A stretch of 64,000 nt of DNA from Thiobacillus sp. 0-1251 (GTDB lineage: Bacteria; Pseudomonadota; Gammaproteobacteria; Burkholderiales; Thiobacillaceae), in the NCBI GenBank assembly GCA_001899305.1, contig MKWL01000018.1:1-64000 (forward strand), written 5' to 3'. The notes beneath the pieces were generated by a model, which did not search any database, was not told the DNA's origin, and saw nothing but the letters and a program-made list of their open reading frames with translations. Within the stretch, counting starts at the first letter, position 1. The number at the start of each line of letters is the position of its first letter. Made by a program: the position numbers and the translations under genes. Positions 35,915 through 43,734 of the stretch are shown here, piece after piece.

Positions 35915-36388
35915 ATGAAAACGCTCGTGCTCGGCATCGGCAACACCCTGCTTACCGACGAAGGCATTGGCATTCATATTTTGCAGGCACTCGAACCCGA
36001 ACTGGCAAACTGGCCCGATGTGACCCTGCTCGATGGCGGCACGCTTTCGTTCACCCTGGCAGGACCGATCGAGGAGACCGATGCGCTGATCGTCGTCGAT
36101 GCCGCGAATATCAAATCGAAACCAGGCGACTGGACATTGCTGGAGGGGGAGGAGATGGACGCATTCCTGATGAGCAATCGCAAGGCCTCGGTGCACGAGG
36201 TGGGGCTGACCGATCTGCGCGCCATCGCCATCCTGGCGGGGCACTGGCCCGAGAAGCGCGCCATGTTGGCGATCCAGCCGCAGACCATCGACTGGGGCGA
36301 GCATCCCACCGCTGCCGTCGCCGCTGCCATTTCCCCTGCCTGTATAGCGATCCGTGACCTGATCCGGGCATGGCACCATGTCGCTTGA
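35915..36388 (+). CDS. hynD: [NiFe] hydrogenase maturation protease
   Basis: 157-residue HyaD/HupD/HybD-family endopeptidase that removes the C-terminal extension of the large subunit after nickel insertion. The nickel-sensing residues are in place: Glu16 in NTLLTDEGIG, Asp62 in IVVDAAN and His94 in ASVHEVGL. It heads the plus-strand hydrogenase operon, so its substrate should be HynL. Confidence 0.94.
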   Translation: MKTLVLGIGNTLLTDEGIGIHILQALEPELANWPDVTLLDGGTLSFTLAGPIEETDALIVVDAANIKSKPGDWTLLEGEEMDAFLMSNRKASVHEVGLTDLRAIAILAGHWPEKRAMLAIQPQTIDWGEHPTAAVAAAISPACIAIRDLIRAWHHVA

Positions 36389-36788
36389 TGCCATTCCCAT
36401 ACACGTCGTCCCGCCGGGTGAACCGGGCCTGACCGGCAATGCGCCGCCCCTCCTGCGCGAATTGCTCGAGATGGTGCGACGCCTGCTCGCCACCGGCGAA
36501 GCGTCCGCCATCGATCTGTCTGCATTGCCGCTGACGCCTGCCGACCTGGACTGGCTGCGCGACAAGCTTGGCGCCGGTGAAATCAGCGTCACCCTGCAGG
36601 CCAATGGCGAATCCACTCTGAACGAAACAGCATGCCCCGGCGTGTGGTGGGTCATGCATCACAACGAACAGGGCGCGGTGACGTCGCAATTCATCGAAGT
36701 GGCATTCGTTCCCGATCTGGTCAAGGCCCATCCCCAGGATGTGGAAATTGGATCGGGATATCTTGAACTGCTGGTATCCGACCTCTAA
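36378..36788 (+). CDS. HupH/HyaF-like hydrogenase accessory protein, half length
   Basis: 136-residue protein resembling the C-terminal conserved region of HupH/HyaF (LLRELLEMVRRLL, GEISVTLQANG, ETACPGVWWVMH, FIEVAFVPDLV). Full-length HupH is roughly 280 residues, so only one domain copy is present. HupH-type proteins help mature the Fe-S-rich small subunit, especially in air. It overlaps the protease gene by 11 bp and precedes hynS. Confidence 0.82.
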   Translation: MSLDAIPIHVVPPGEPGLTGNAPPLLRELLEMVRRLLATGEASAIDLSALPLTPADLDWLRDKLGAGEISVTLQANGESTLNETACPGVWWVMHHNEQGAVTSQFIEVAFVPDLVKAHPQDVEIGSGYLELLVSDL

Positions 36789-36832
36789 GGTGTAGGGAGC
36801 GCGGGAATGTTTCTTGTCAGGAGGCATGCATC

Positions 36833-37912
36833 ATGCAGGGTCCGTTGATCGATACGCTTGCGCGACGGGGGGTAACCCGCCGTACCTTTCTCAAGTATTG
36901 CGCGACGCTGGCCTCGATGATGGCGCTGCCGCCGACGGCGGGCCGCGCCATGGCCGAGGCGATGTCGGCGGCGCGACGACCGTCGGTGATCTGGCTGCCG
37001 TTCCAGGAATGCACCGGCTGCACTGAATCGATCACGCGTTCGCACTCCCCGACCATCGAAGGCATGATCTTCGACATGATCTCGCTGGACTACCAGGAAA
37101 CGCTGATGGCTGCCGCCGGCCACCAGGCCGAGGAAGCGCTGCATACCGCGATGAAGGACAACGCAGGCAAGTATTTGCTGATCGTCGACGGCTCGATCCC
37201 GCTGGGGCAGGACGGCGCCTACTCCTGCATCGGCGGACGCTCCAACGTGGACATCCTGAAGGAGGCGGCGCAAGGGGCTGCAGCCGTCATCGCCGTCGGC
37301 TCCTGCGCCTCCTTCGGCGGCATCCCGAAGGCCAATCCGAACCCGACCGGTGCGGTCTCGGTGTCCGACCTCGTCAAGGACAAACCCATCGTCAATATTC
37401 CCGGCTGCCCGCCCATCCCGGTGGTGATGACCGGCGTGCTGGCGCATTACCTCACTTTCGGCAGCCTGCCCGAGCTCGACGACAAGGGACGGCCCAAGTC
37501 CTTCTATGGCGACACCATCCACGACCGCTGCTACCGCCGCCCGTTCTACGACCAGGGCAAGTTCGCCAAGACCTTCGACGACGAAGGCGCGCGCCAGGGC
37601 TGGTGCCTGTTCGAGCTCGGCTGCAAAGGGCCGGTGACGCACAACGCCTGCGCCACGGTGAAATGGAATGGCGGCACCTCGTGGCCGGTGGAATCGGGTC
37701 ATGGCTGCCTCGGCTGTTCCGAACCCGACTTCTGGGACGGCGGCAGCTTCTACAAGGCGTTGTCGGCGCCGGCCGACCCGCTCAAGTTCGCCGCTGTCGC
37801 CGCGGTCGTGGGCGCCGGTGCCGGGGTGGCGGTCAGCGTCGCCAACCGGGTCAAGAAAAGTGCCGCCAAGGCGACGCATGAGACCACTACGCTGGCCGAC
37901 CTGGAGAAATGA
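36833..37912 (+). CDS. hynS: [NiFe] hydrogenase small subunit (Isp type, group 1e)
   Basis: 359-residue Fe-S subunit, exported with its partner by the Tat signal (TRRTFLKYCATLASMMAL). The proximal-cluster motif is ECTGCTES with Cys60 and Cys63; Gly62 stands where O2-tolerant enzymes have an extra Cys, so the proximal cluster should be ordinary [4Fe-4S] and the enzyme O2-sensitive. Later ligands are GSCASFGG, PGCPP, the CYRRPFYDQG region, ELGCKGPVTHNACATVKW and GHGCLGCSEPDFWD. A C-terminal membrane anchor (LKFAAVAAVVGAGAGVAVSV) faces the periplasmic side. AGGAGG precedes the ATG. Confidence 0.97.
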   Translation: MQGPLIDTLARRGVTRRTFLKYCATLASMMALPPTAGRAMAEAMSAARRPSVIWLPFQECTGCTESITRSHSPTIEGMIFDMISLDYQETLMAAAGHQAEEALHTAMKDNAGKYLLIVDGSIPLGQDGAYSCIGGRSNVDILKEAAQGAAAVIAVGSCASFGGIPKANPNPTGAVSVSDLVKDKPIVNIPGCPPIPVVMTGVLAHYLTFGSLPELDDKGRPKSFYGDTIHDRCYRRPFYDQGKFAKTFDDEGARQGWCLFELGCKGPVTHNACATVKWNGGTSWPVESGHGCLGCSEPDFWDGGSFYKALSAPADPLKFAAVAAVVGAGAGVAVSVANRVKKSAAKATHETTTLADLEK

Positions 37913-38574
37913 GCATGAATGAACTGCAGTTTCTGACCTGGACCCGGGGGCCAGGTCTCGATATCGCCGTCGGCATCTTCCTCCTCGGTGTGCTGTGGCG
38001 CCTGATCGAAATCTACACGCTCGGCCGCAAGAAGGACCTCGCCGCGCCGCGCCACACTGCCGGGGCGTCCGGCCTCCATACGGTGTTCCGGCGTTCGCTG
38101 CCGCCGCCCGGCATGCTGAAGCGTTCGCCGGTCAGTTATATCGGCGGCTATATCTTCCATATCGGGCTGGCGATCATCGTGTTCCTGGGCGCCCCGCACA
38201 TCCTGCTGATCAAGAACCTTGTCGGACTGTCGTGGCCCGCGCTGCCCTCGCAGTTCATCGGTCTGGCGGCCGTGGTGACGATGGCGGCGATGGTGGTGAT
38301 GCTGGCTGACCGCATCAACAAGCCGGTCAAGCGCTTTCTCAGCACCTTCGAGGACTGGTTCACCTGGGCGGTGACCTTCCTGCCGGTGCTGACGGGCTGG
38401 ATGGCGACGCAGCACCTGCTGCTGCCCTACACCCAGATGCTGGCGCTGCACATCCTCTCCGCGGAAATCCTGCTCGTGGTGCTGCCGTTCTCCAAGCTGT
38501 TCCATGGCTTCACGCTGTTCGGATCGCGCTGGTACAACGGCCGGGTGAATGGCCATAAAGGCGTGCCGGTATGA
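37909..38574 (+). CDS. isp1: Isp1, membrane cytochrome b subunit
   Basis: 221-residue membrane protein with about five helices, related to NarI and DsrM cytochrome b. His residues in GGYIFHIGLAIIVF, ATQHLLLPY, LALHILSAE and KLFHGFTLF can serve as heme ligands. It overlaps hynS by four bases and precedes isp2. The order hynS-isp1-isp2-hynL is the hallmark of Isp-type hydrogenases such as that of Thiocapsa. Confidence 0.93.
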   Translation: MSMNELQFLTWTRGPGLDIAVGIFLLGVLWRLIEIYTLGRKKDLAAPRHTAGASGLHTVFRRSLPPPGMLKRSPVSYIGGYIFHIGLAIIVFLGAPHILLIKNLVGLSWPALPSQFIGLAAVVTMAAMVVMLADRINKPVKRFLSTFEDWFTWAVTFLPVLTGWMATQHLLLPYTQMLALHILSAEILLVVLPFSKLFHGFTLFGSRWYNGRVNGHKGVPV

Positions 38575-38602
38575 GCCCCGTCATCGTCAAGGAGGAAGCC
38601 GT

Positions 38603-39865
38603 ATGAGCGCCTCACTCGAAAAAGGCATCCATGCCCTGAAGGAAGTCATCGATGCCCCCATCGCCAGCTATTTCGAAAGCTGCGTGCATTGCGGCCTGTG
38701 CGCTGAAGCCTGCCTCTTCTATACCGAGACCGGCGATCCGAAATACACGCCGATCCACAAGCTGGAGCCGCTGCGCCGCGTCTACGAGCAGGAATACACG
38801 CTGCTCGGGCGGCTGAAGAAAGTGGTCGGCCTGTCCAAGCTGGTGACTGACGCCGAACTCGACCAGTGGCAGGAACTGGTGTACGACAGCTGCACGATGT
38901 GCGGACGCTGTTCACTGGTCTGTCCGGTCGGCAACGACATCGTCTACATGGTGCGCAAGTTCCGCGAAGGCATGGCGGTGTCCGGTCACGTCCCTGACGG
39001 CATCCGGAGCGCGACCAAGCGTACGGTCGAGCTCGGCGGGCCGATGGGCCTGAAGTGGCCGGCGGTCGCCAATGTGCTCAAGCACGTCCAGGAAAACACC
39101 GGTCTCACCGTTCCAGTCGACCAGGAAGGCGCCGAGTACCTGGTGCTGCTGTCGTCGATGGAAATCGTCAACTACCCGGAATACATTGAGGCGATCGCCA
39201 AGATCTTCCACAAGGCGGGCATCAGTTTCACCCTCGCGTCCGACGCCTACGAGGCGACCAACGCCGGCATCCAGATCGGCAGTTCCGACCTGGCCAAGGT
39301 GATCGTCTCGCGCATCGTCGACGCCGCCGAGAAGCTGAAGGTGAAGAACGTGCTGTCGCCCGAATGCGGCCATGCCTACATGGCGATCCGTTGGGAAGGG
39401 CCCAACCTGGTCGGCCGTCCCTTCGGCTTCAAGGTCGTGCACGTGCTGGAACTGCTCGACGAACTGCGCCAGAAGGGCGTGCTGAAGATGAAGGACAAGC
39501 TGAAGGATCCGCTCATCCTGCACGACCCCTGCCAGATCGTACGCCGGGGCGGCGTGCTGCAGGCGCCCGAGCCGCTGATCCAGCAGGTCGCGGAGAACTA
39601 CATCCCGATCGCCGACAAGCAGAAGTTGAACTGGTGCTGCGGCGGTGGCGGCGGCGCGTCCGCGATCCACACCGAGGAAGCGGAAGCGCTGCGCGCCAAG
39701 GCCTTCCGCATCAAGAAGCGCCAGATCGAGGAGGCGGGCGTCGACACCATGGTGACCTTCTGTGCCAACTGCCGCATCACGATCGAGGAAGGCTTCGACC
39801 ATTACGAAATGAATACCAAACTGCTCGGCCTGACCGAGCTGCTGGCGGAACACCTGGAGGCCTGA
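38603..39865 (+). CDS. isp2: Isp2, heterodisulfide reductase-like Fe-S protein
   Basis: 420-residue HdrD/DsrK-like subunit on the cytoplasmic side. Two ferredoxin-like clusters (CVHCGLCAEACLF and CTMCGRCSLVCPVGND) are followed by two CCG-type domains (SPECGHAYMAIRW and NWCCGGGGGAS ... CANCRITI) that would hold a noncubane cluster. GGAGG precedes the ATG at 38603. With Isp1 it could link H2 oxidation to a quinone or a cytoplasmic thiol-disulfide partner; in sulfur oxidisers the latter is attractive but unproven. Confidence 0.94.
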   Translation: MSASLEKGIHALKEVIDAPIASYFESCVHCGLCAEACLFYTETGDPKYTPIHKLEPLRRVYEQEYTLLGRLKKVVGLSKLVTDAELDQWQELVYDSCTMCGRCSLVCPVGNDIVYMVRKFREGMAVSGHVPDGIRSATKRTVELGGPMGLKWPAVANVLKHVQENTGLTVPVDQEGAEYLVLLSSMEIVNYPEYIEAIAKIFHKAGISFTLASDAYEATNAGIQIGSSDLAKVIVSRIVDAAEKLKVKNVLSPECGHAYMAIRWEGPNLVGRPFGFKVVHVLELLDELRQKGVLKMKDKLKDPLILHDPCQIVRRGGVLQAPEPLIQQVAENYIPIADKQKLNWCCGGGGGASAIHTEEAEALRAKAFRIKKRQIEEAGVDTMVTFCANCRITIEEGFDHYEMNTKLLGLTELLAEHLEA

Positions 39866-39869
39866 ACAC

Positions 39870-41660
39870 ATGACCACAGCACAACGCGTCGTCGTCGACC
39901 CCATCACCCGCATCGAGGGGCATCTGCGCATCGAGGCCGAAACCGACGCAAGCGGCAAGATCACCCAGGCGTATTCCGCCGGCACCATGGTGCGCGGCAT
40001 CGAGATCATCCTGCGTGGGCGCGACCCGCGCGACGCCTGGGCGTTTGCACAAAGGATTTGCGGCGTCTGCACCCTGGTGCACGGCATCGCCTCGGTGCGC
40101 TCGGTCGAGGATGCGCTGCACCGCGCCATCCCCAGCTACAGCATTCCGCACAATGCCGAGCTGATCCGCAACCTGATGATCGCGGCGCAATACGTGCACG
40201 ACCACGTCATGCACTTCTACCATTTGCATGCGCTCGACTGGGTCGACGTGGTGTCGGCGCTGAAGGCCGATCCCAAGGCCACCTCTACGCTGGCACAATC
40301 GATCTCCAGCTATTCGAAATCGTCGCCGGGTTATTTTGCCGACGTGCAGAAGCGGGTGAAGACCTTCGTCGAGCAAGGGCAGCTCGGCATCTTCGCCAAC
40401 GCCTACTGGGGCCATCCGGCCTACAAGCTGCCGCCGGAAGCCAACCTGATGGCGGTGGCGCATTATCTCGACGCGCTCGCCTGGCAGCGCGACGTGGTCA
40501 AGCTGCACACCATCTTCGGCGGCAAGAATCCGCATCCCAACTTCGTGGTGGGCGGCGTGCCCTCGGCCATTTCCGTGCAGATTGGCGCGGGCCAGGGCAA
40601 GGGGCCGCATTTTCACGGCGGCCAGGGTGGCACCGCACTTAACGAGGTGGGCCTGCAGACGATACAGAACGTCATCCGGCAGATGCGCGAGTTCGTCGAT
40701 CAGGTCTATGTGCCGGACACGCTCGCCATCGCCGGTTTCTACAAGGACTGGGCCGGGCGTGGAGAAGGCCTCGGCAACTTCCTGTCGTTCGGCGACCTGC
40801 CGTCGAAAGGCTTCTGGGATACCGACTCCTACCTCATTCCGCGCGGCGTCATCCTCAATCGCGACCTCTCCAAGATCCACCCCATCGACCTGGATGCGGA
40901 CAACGAGATCCAGGAATTCGTCAGCCACTCCTGGTACAAGTACAGCCAGGGCGATGCGCAGGGTCTGCATCCGTTCAAGGGTGAGACCGAACTCCACTAC
41001 ACCGGGCCGAAACCGCCTTACGAACAACTCGACGTCGACAAGAAATATTCCTGGCTGAAGTCGCCGCGCTGGCAGGGCAAATCCATGGAAGTCGGCCCGC
41101 TTGCCCGCGTGCTGATGCTGTACGCCAGCGGCAACGCCCAGGCCAAGGAACTGGTGGGTACCACGCTGAAGACACTCGACGTGCCGGTCGATGCGCTGTT
41201 CTCGACGCTGGGCCGTACTGCCGCACGCACGCTGGAATCGAAGATCCTCGCCGACGCCATGCAAGGATGGTATGACCAGCTGATTGCCAACATCAAGGCC
41301 GGCGATATCCGAACGTTCAACGAGCAGTACTGGGAACCGTCGACCTGGCCCAAACACATGCAGGGCGTCGGCCTGATGGAAGCGCCGCGCGGCGGCCTTT
41401 CGCACTGGATCGTCGTCGACGACGGCAAGATCAGCAATTACCAGGCGGTGGTGCCGAGCACCTGGAACGCCGGCCCGCGCGACACGCAAGGCCAACCGGG
41501 CGCCTACGAGGCGGCGCTGCAGGACAACCATGTCATGCAGGACCCGAAGCAGCCGATCGAGATCCTGCGCACCATCCATTCCTTCGACCCCTGCATTGCC
41601 TGTGCCGTCCATGTGACCGACCCGGATGGCGAGGAGCTGGTGCAGGTGAAAATCAAATGA
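39870..41660 (+). CDS. hynL: [NiFe] hydrogenase large subunit (Isp type)
   Basis: 596-residue catalytic subunit. The nickel ligands are in RICGVCTLVHG near residue 65 and DPCIACAVH near the C-terminus. After that His the chain continues with about 15 residues (VTDPDGEELVQVKIK), the extension that the protease at 35915-36388 should remove. It is separated from hynS by isp1 and isp2, typical of group 1e. Length and N-terminal PITRIEGHLRIE fit the family. Confidence 0.98.
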   Translation: MTTAQRVVVDPITRIEGHLRIEAETDASGKITQAYSAGTMVRGIEIILRGRDPRDAWAFAQRICGVCTLVHGIASVRSVEDALHRAIPSYSIPHNAELIRNLMIAAQYVHDHVMHFYHLHALDWVDVVSALKADPKATSTLAQSISSYSKSSPGYFADVQKRVKTFVEQGQLGIFANAYWGHPAYKLPPEANLMAVAHYLDALAWQRDVVKLHTIFGGKNPHPNFVVGGVPSAISVQIGAGQGKGPHFHGGQGGTALNEVGLQTIQNVIRQMREFVDQVYVPDTLAIAGFYKDWAGRGEGLGNFLSFGDLPSKGFWDTDSYLIPRGVILNRDLSKIHPIDLDADNEIQEFVSHSWYKYSQGDAQGLHPFKGETELHYTGPKPPYEQLDVDKKYSWLKSPRWQGKSMEVGPLARVLMLYASGNAQAKELVGTTLKTLDVPVDALFSTLGRTAARTLESKILADAMQGWYDQLIANIKAGDIRTFNEQYWEPSTWPKHMQGVGLMEAPRGGLSHWIVVDDGKISNYQAVVPSTWNAGPRDTQGQPGAYEAALQDNHVMQDPKQPIEILRTIHSFDPCIACAVHVTDPDGEELVQVKIK

Positions 41661-41695
41661 GTTGCCGAAGAGATTTTGAACGTGGAGAGCATGCA

Positions 41696-42268
41696 ATGAA
41701 ACCGATGAACTACTCGCGCCCAATCGTCCTGACTGTCCTCTGCCTGTTTGCGGGCACGGCATACGCGCACCCCGGCCATCCTCCGACCGGTTTCGCCGGC
41801 GGCTTCGCGCATCCGTTTCTGGGCGTGGATCACCTGTTCGCCATGATCGCGGTCGGCCTATGGGCCGCGCAGCAAGGCGGGCGGGCGCTGTGGGCGGTGC
41901 CCGCCGCGTTTGTCGGTGCGATGGGCTTGGGTGGCGTGCTGGCCTGGACAGGGGGGGCGCTGCCGCATGTCGAGACAGCCATCGCGCTGTCGGTGCTGTT
42001 GCTGGGGTTGCTGGTCGCCACGCAGCGGCGCGCCTCCGTCATCGTCGGCATGGGGATCGCCGGCACGTTCGCACTCTTCCATGGCTATGCGCACGGCATG
42101 GAAATGCCACAGGCCACGTCGCCCGTGCGGTATGCCCTGGGTTTCGTGCTGGCCACGGCTTGCCTGCATGGCGTGGGCATCGCTGGCGGCCTGCTGGGCC
42201 GACGCGCGATGCGGATGGCCGGCATCGGCATCGCGGCTACCGGTGCAGCCTTGCTGGTTCTGGCGTGA
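41696..42268 (+). CDS. hupE: HupE/UreJ family nickel transporter
   Basis: 190-residue membrane protein with a cleavable signal (ending GTAYA) and about six membrane helices. The metal motifs are HPFLGVDHLFAM in the first helix and FHGYAHGMEMP later, both signatures of HupE/UreJ nickel or cobalt permeases. The start at 41696 follows GGAGA. It closes the hydrogenase operon and would supply Ni to HypA/HypB. Confidence 0.93.
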   Translation: MKPMNYSRPIVLTVLCLFAGTAYAHPGHPPTGFAGGFAHPFLGVDHLFAMIAVGLWAAQQGGRALWAVPAAFVGAMGLGGVLAWTGGALPHVETAIALSVLLLGLLVATQRRASVIVGMGIAGTFALFHGYAHGMEMPQATSPVRYALGFVLATACLHGVGIAGGLLGRRAMRMAGIGIAATGAALLVLA

Positions 42269-42321
42269 TTGGATGGTATGCGCCGGGCCATTTCTGAACC
42301 GGACTGAAGGAAGCCAATCGG

Positions 42322-42639
42322 GTGGATGATTCGCTGCAAAGACTGCTCGACGCCGAGGCCCGTGCGCAAGCGGTCATCGATGACGCCAGCCGGGAACGCC
42401 AGCGCATGATGGATGAGGCGCTGGCTGCCGTGCGTGGTGCCGAGGCGCGTTTCGACGCCGGGCGAGCCGAGTTGAGGGCACCTTACCTGCACGAAGCGCA
42501 GGGGCGCGCCGACCAGATGGTGGCCGAGCTGACGCGCAAATACGGTGAGCGTCAGCGCATGCTGCGTGAACTGGCCGCCCGCCACGAGTCCGAAGCCGTG
42601 GATGCGGCGCTGGCCCTGCTGCTCGACCCGACCTTATGA
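42322..42639 (+). CDS. V/A-type ATPase peripheral stalk subunit G/H-like
   Basis: 105-residue, Arg/Glu/Ala-rich coiled-coil protein (DSLQRLLDAEARAQAVIDDA ...) with no membrane segment. Start is GTG at 42322 with AAGGA upstream. It is first in the ATPase operon and should pair with subunit E in the peripheral stalk. Assigned from coiled-coil character and position. Confidence 0.75.
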   Translation: MDDSLQRLLDAEARAQAVIDDASRERQRMMDEALAAVRGAEARFDAGRAELRAPYLHEAQGRADQMVAELTRKYGERQRMLRELAARHESEAVDAALALLLDPTL

Positions 42640-42693
42640 AGGCTTCCTGGCCCTGGTCGGACAGGGCTGCCTGAATCACCCCGACCCGCTGCC

Positions 42694-43734
42694 ATGTCCG
42701 CCTACCTCGATACCCGTGTCAGCCTGTATGCCGGCCGCCTGTGGCCGGACGATGTCCTGGCGGCGCTGATCGACACGCCGGCTGGCGCAGTGGCGGAAAG
42801 GCTGATCGGACATGGATTGCCGCAACTGGCAACGGGTTACGACCGGACCGGGGGAGCCCAGGGTTCCCGCTCGCTGGAACAACGCATCATCGCCCAGATC
42901 CTGGACGAGACGCGCGTGCTGATCCGGCCCCAGTCCGGGGAGGCGCGCGCGTTCCTGACCTTCTGGACGGCGCGTTTCGAGATGTCCAATGTAAAGACGC
43001 TGCTGCGCAGCAAGATGACCAACGAGCGTCCCGCGGCCGTCCTCACCCGGCTGATCCCGATGGGGACGTTCGGCCGTCTGGACAATCAGGATCTGGCGCA
43101 CGCCGAGGATATCGGCGAACTGTTGCGTCGCCTGGAAGCCGGCCCCTATGCCGGCATCGTGCGCCGCGCGCGGCGTGCGTTCGAACAGAGTCACGATCCG
43201 TTCAGCCTCGATGCCGCGCTCGATCGCGGCTACTACGAAGGTCTGGTCCAGCGCGCCCAGCCGATTGAAGCGGCGGTGGGTGCGCCGTTCCGCAGCCTCA
43301 TGGCCAATCTCATCGACCGCATCAACCTGGTCTGGCTGTTGCGCTACCGCTTCAATTACGGATTGCCGCCTGCCGAGGTGTATTACCTGTTGGTGGCGTC
43401 GCATTACGCCCTGTCCGGCGCGCGGCTACGGGATCTCGCTGCGCAAGACAGCCTGGAGGCCGTGCTGGCTGCGCTGCCAGCGGCATGGCAGGCCCGGCTG
43501 GCGGGCGTGTCGGATGTGCCCGATGTCTTCGCGCGCATGGAGCGCGTCGCCGCCGAACAGGCCTTGCGGGTGCTTCGTTCCCGCGCCCCCGGCATCGCCC
43601 GCGCGTTCGCCTACCTGATCCTGCGCGAACGCGACCTGCGCGCCGTTCGTGCGGTGCTGCGCGGGCGTCACCTTGGCCTGCCCGACGACGATATCCGTCT
43701 GGCACTGCGACGCGCACCTGTCGAGTTCAACTGA
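42694..43734 (+). CDS. V/A-type ATPase subunit C
   Basis: 346-residue helical protein of the AC39/subunit C family, which joins the central stalk to the membrane c-ring. Visible features: an N-terminal YLDTRVSLYAGRL segment, the LLRSKMTNERPAAVLTRLIPMG motif and a C-terminal helix with ARAFAYLILRERDLRAVRAV. Its stop overlaps the next start (TGATG). Confidence 0.88.
   Translation: MSAYLDTRVSLYAGRLWPDDVLAALIDTPAGAVAERLIGHGLPQLATGYDRTGGAQGSRSLEQRIIAQILDETRVLIRPQSGEARAFLTFWTARFEMSNVKTLLRSKMTNERPAAVLTRLIPMGTFGRLDNQDLAHAEDIGELLRRLEAGPYAGIVRRARRAFEQSHDPFSLDAALDRGYYEGLVQRAQPIEAAVGAPFRSLMANLIDRINLVWLLRYRFNYGLPPAEVYYLLVASHYALSGARLRDLAAQDSLEAVLAALPAAWQARLAGVSDVPDVFARMERVAAEQALRVLRSRAPGIARAFAYLILRERDLRAVRAVLRGRHLGLPDDDIRLALRRAPVEFN

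Noticed and set aside
36833-37912. O2-tolerant [NiFe] hydrogenase
   Set aside because: The proximal motif is ECTGCTES with Gly at the position of the extra cysteine; the Isp gene order also points to group 1e.
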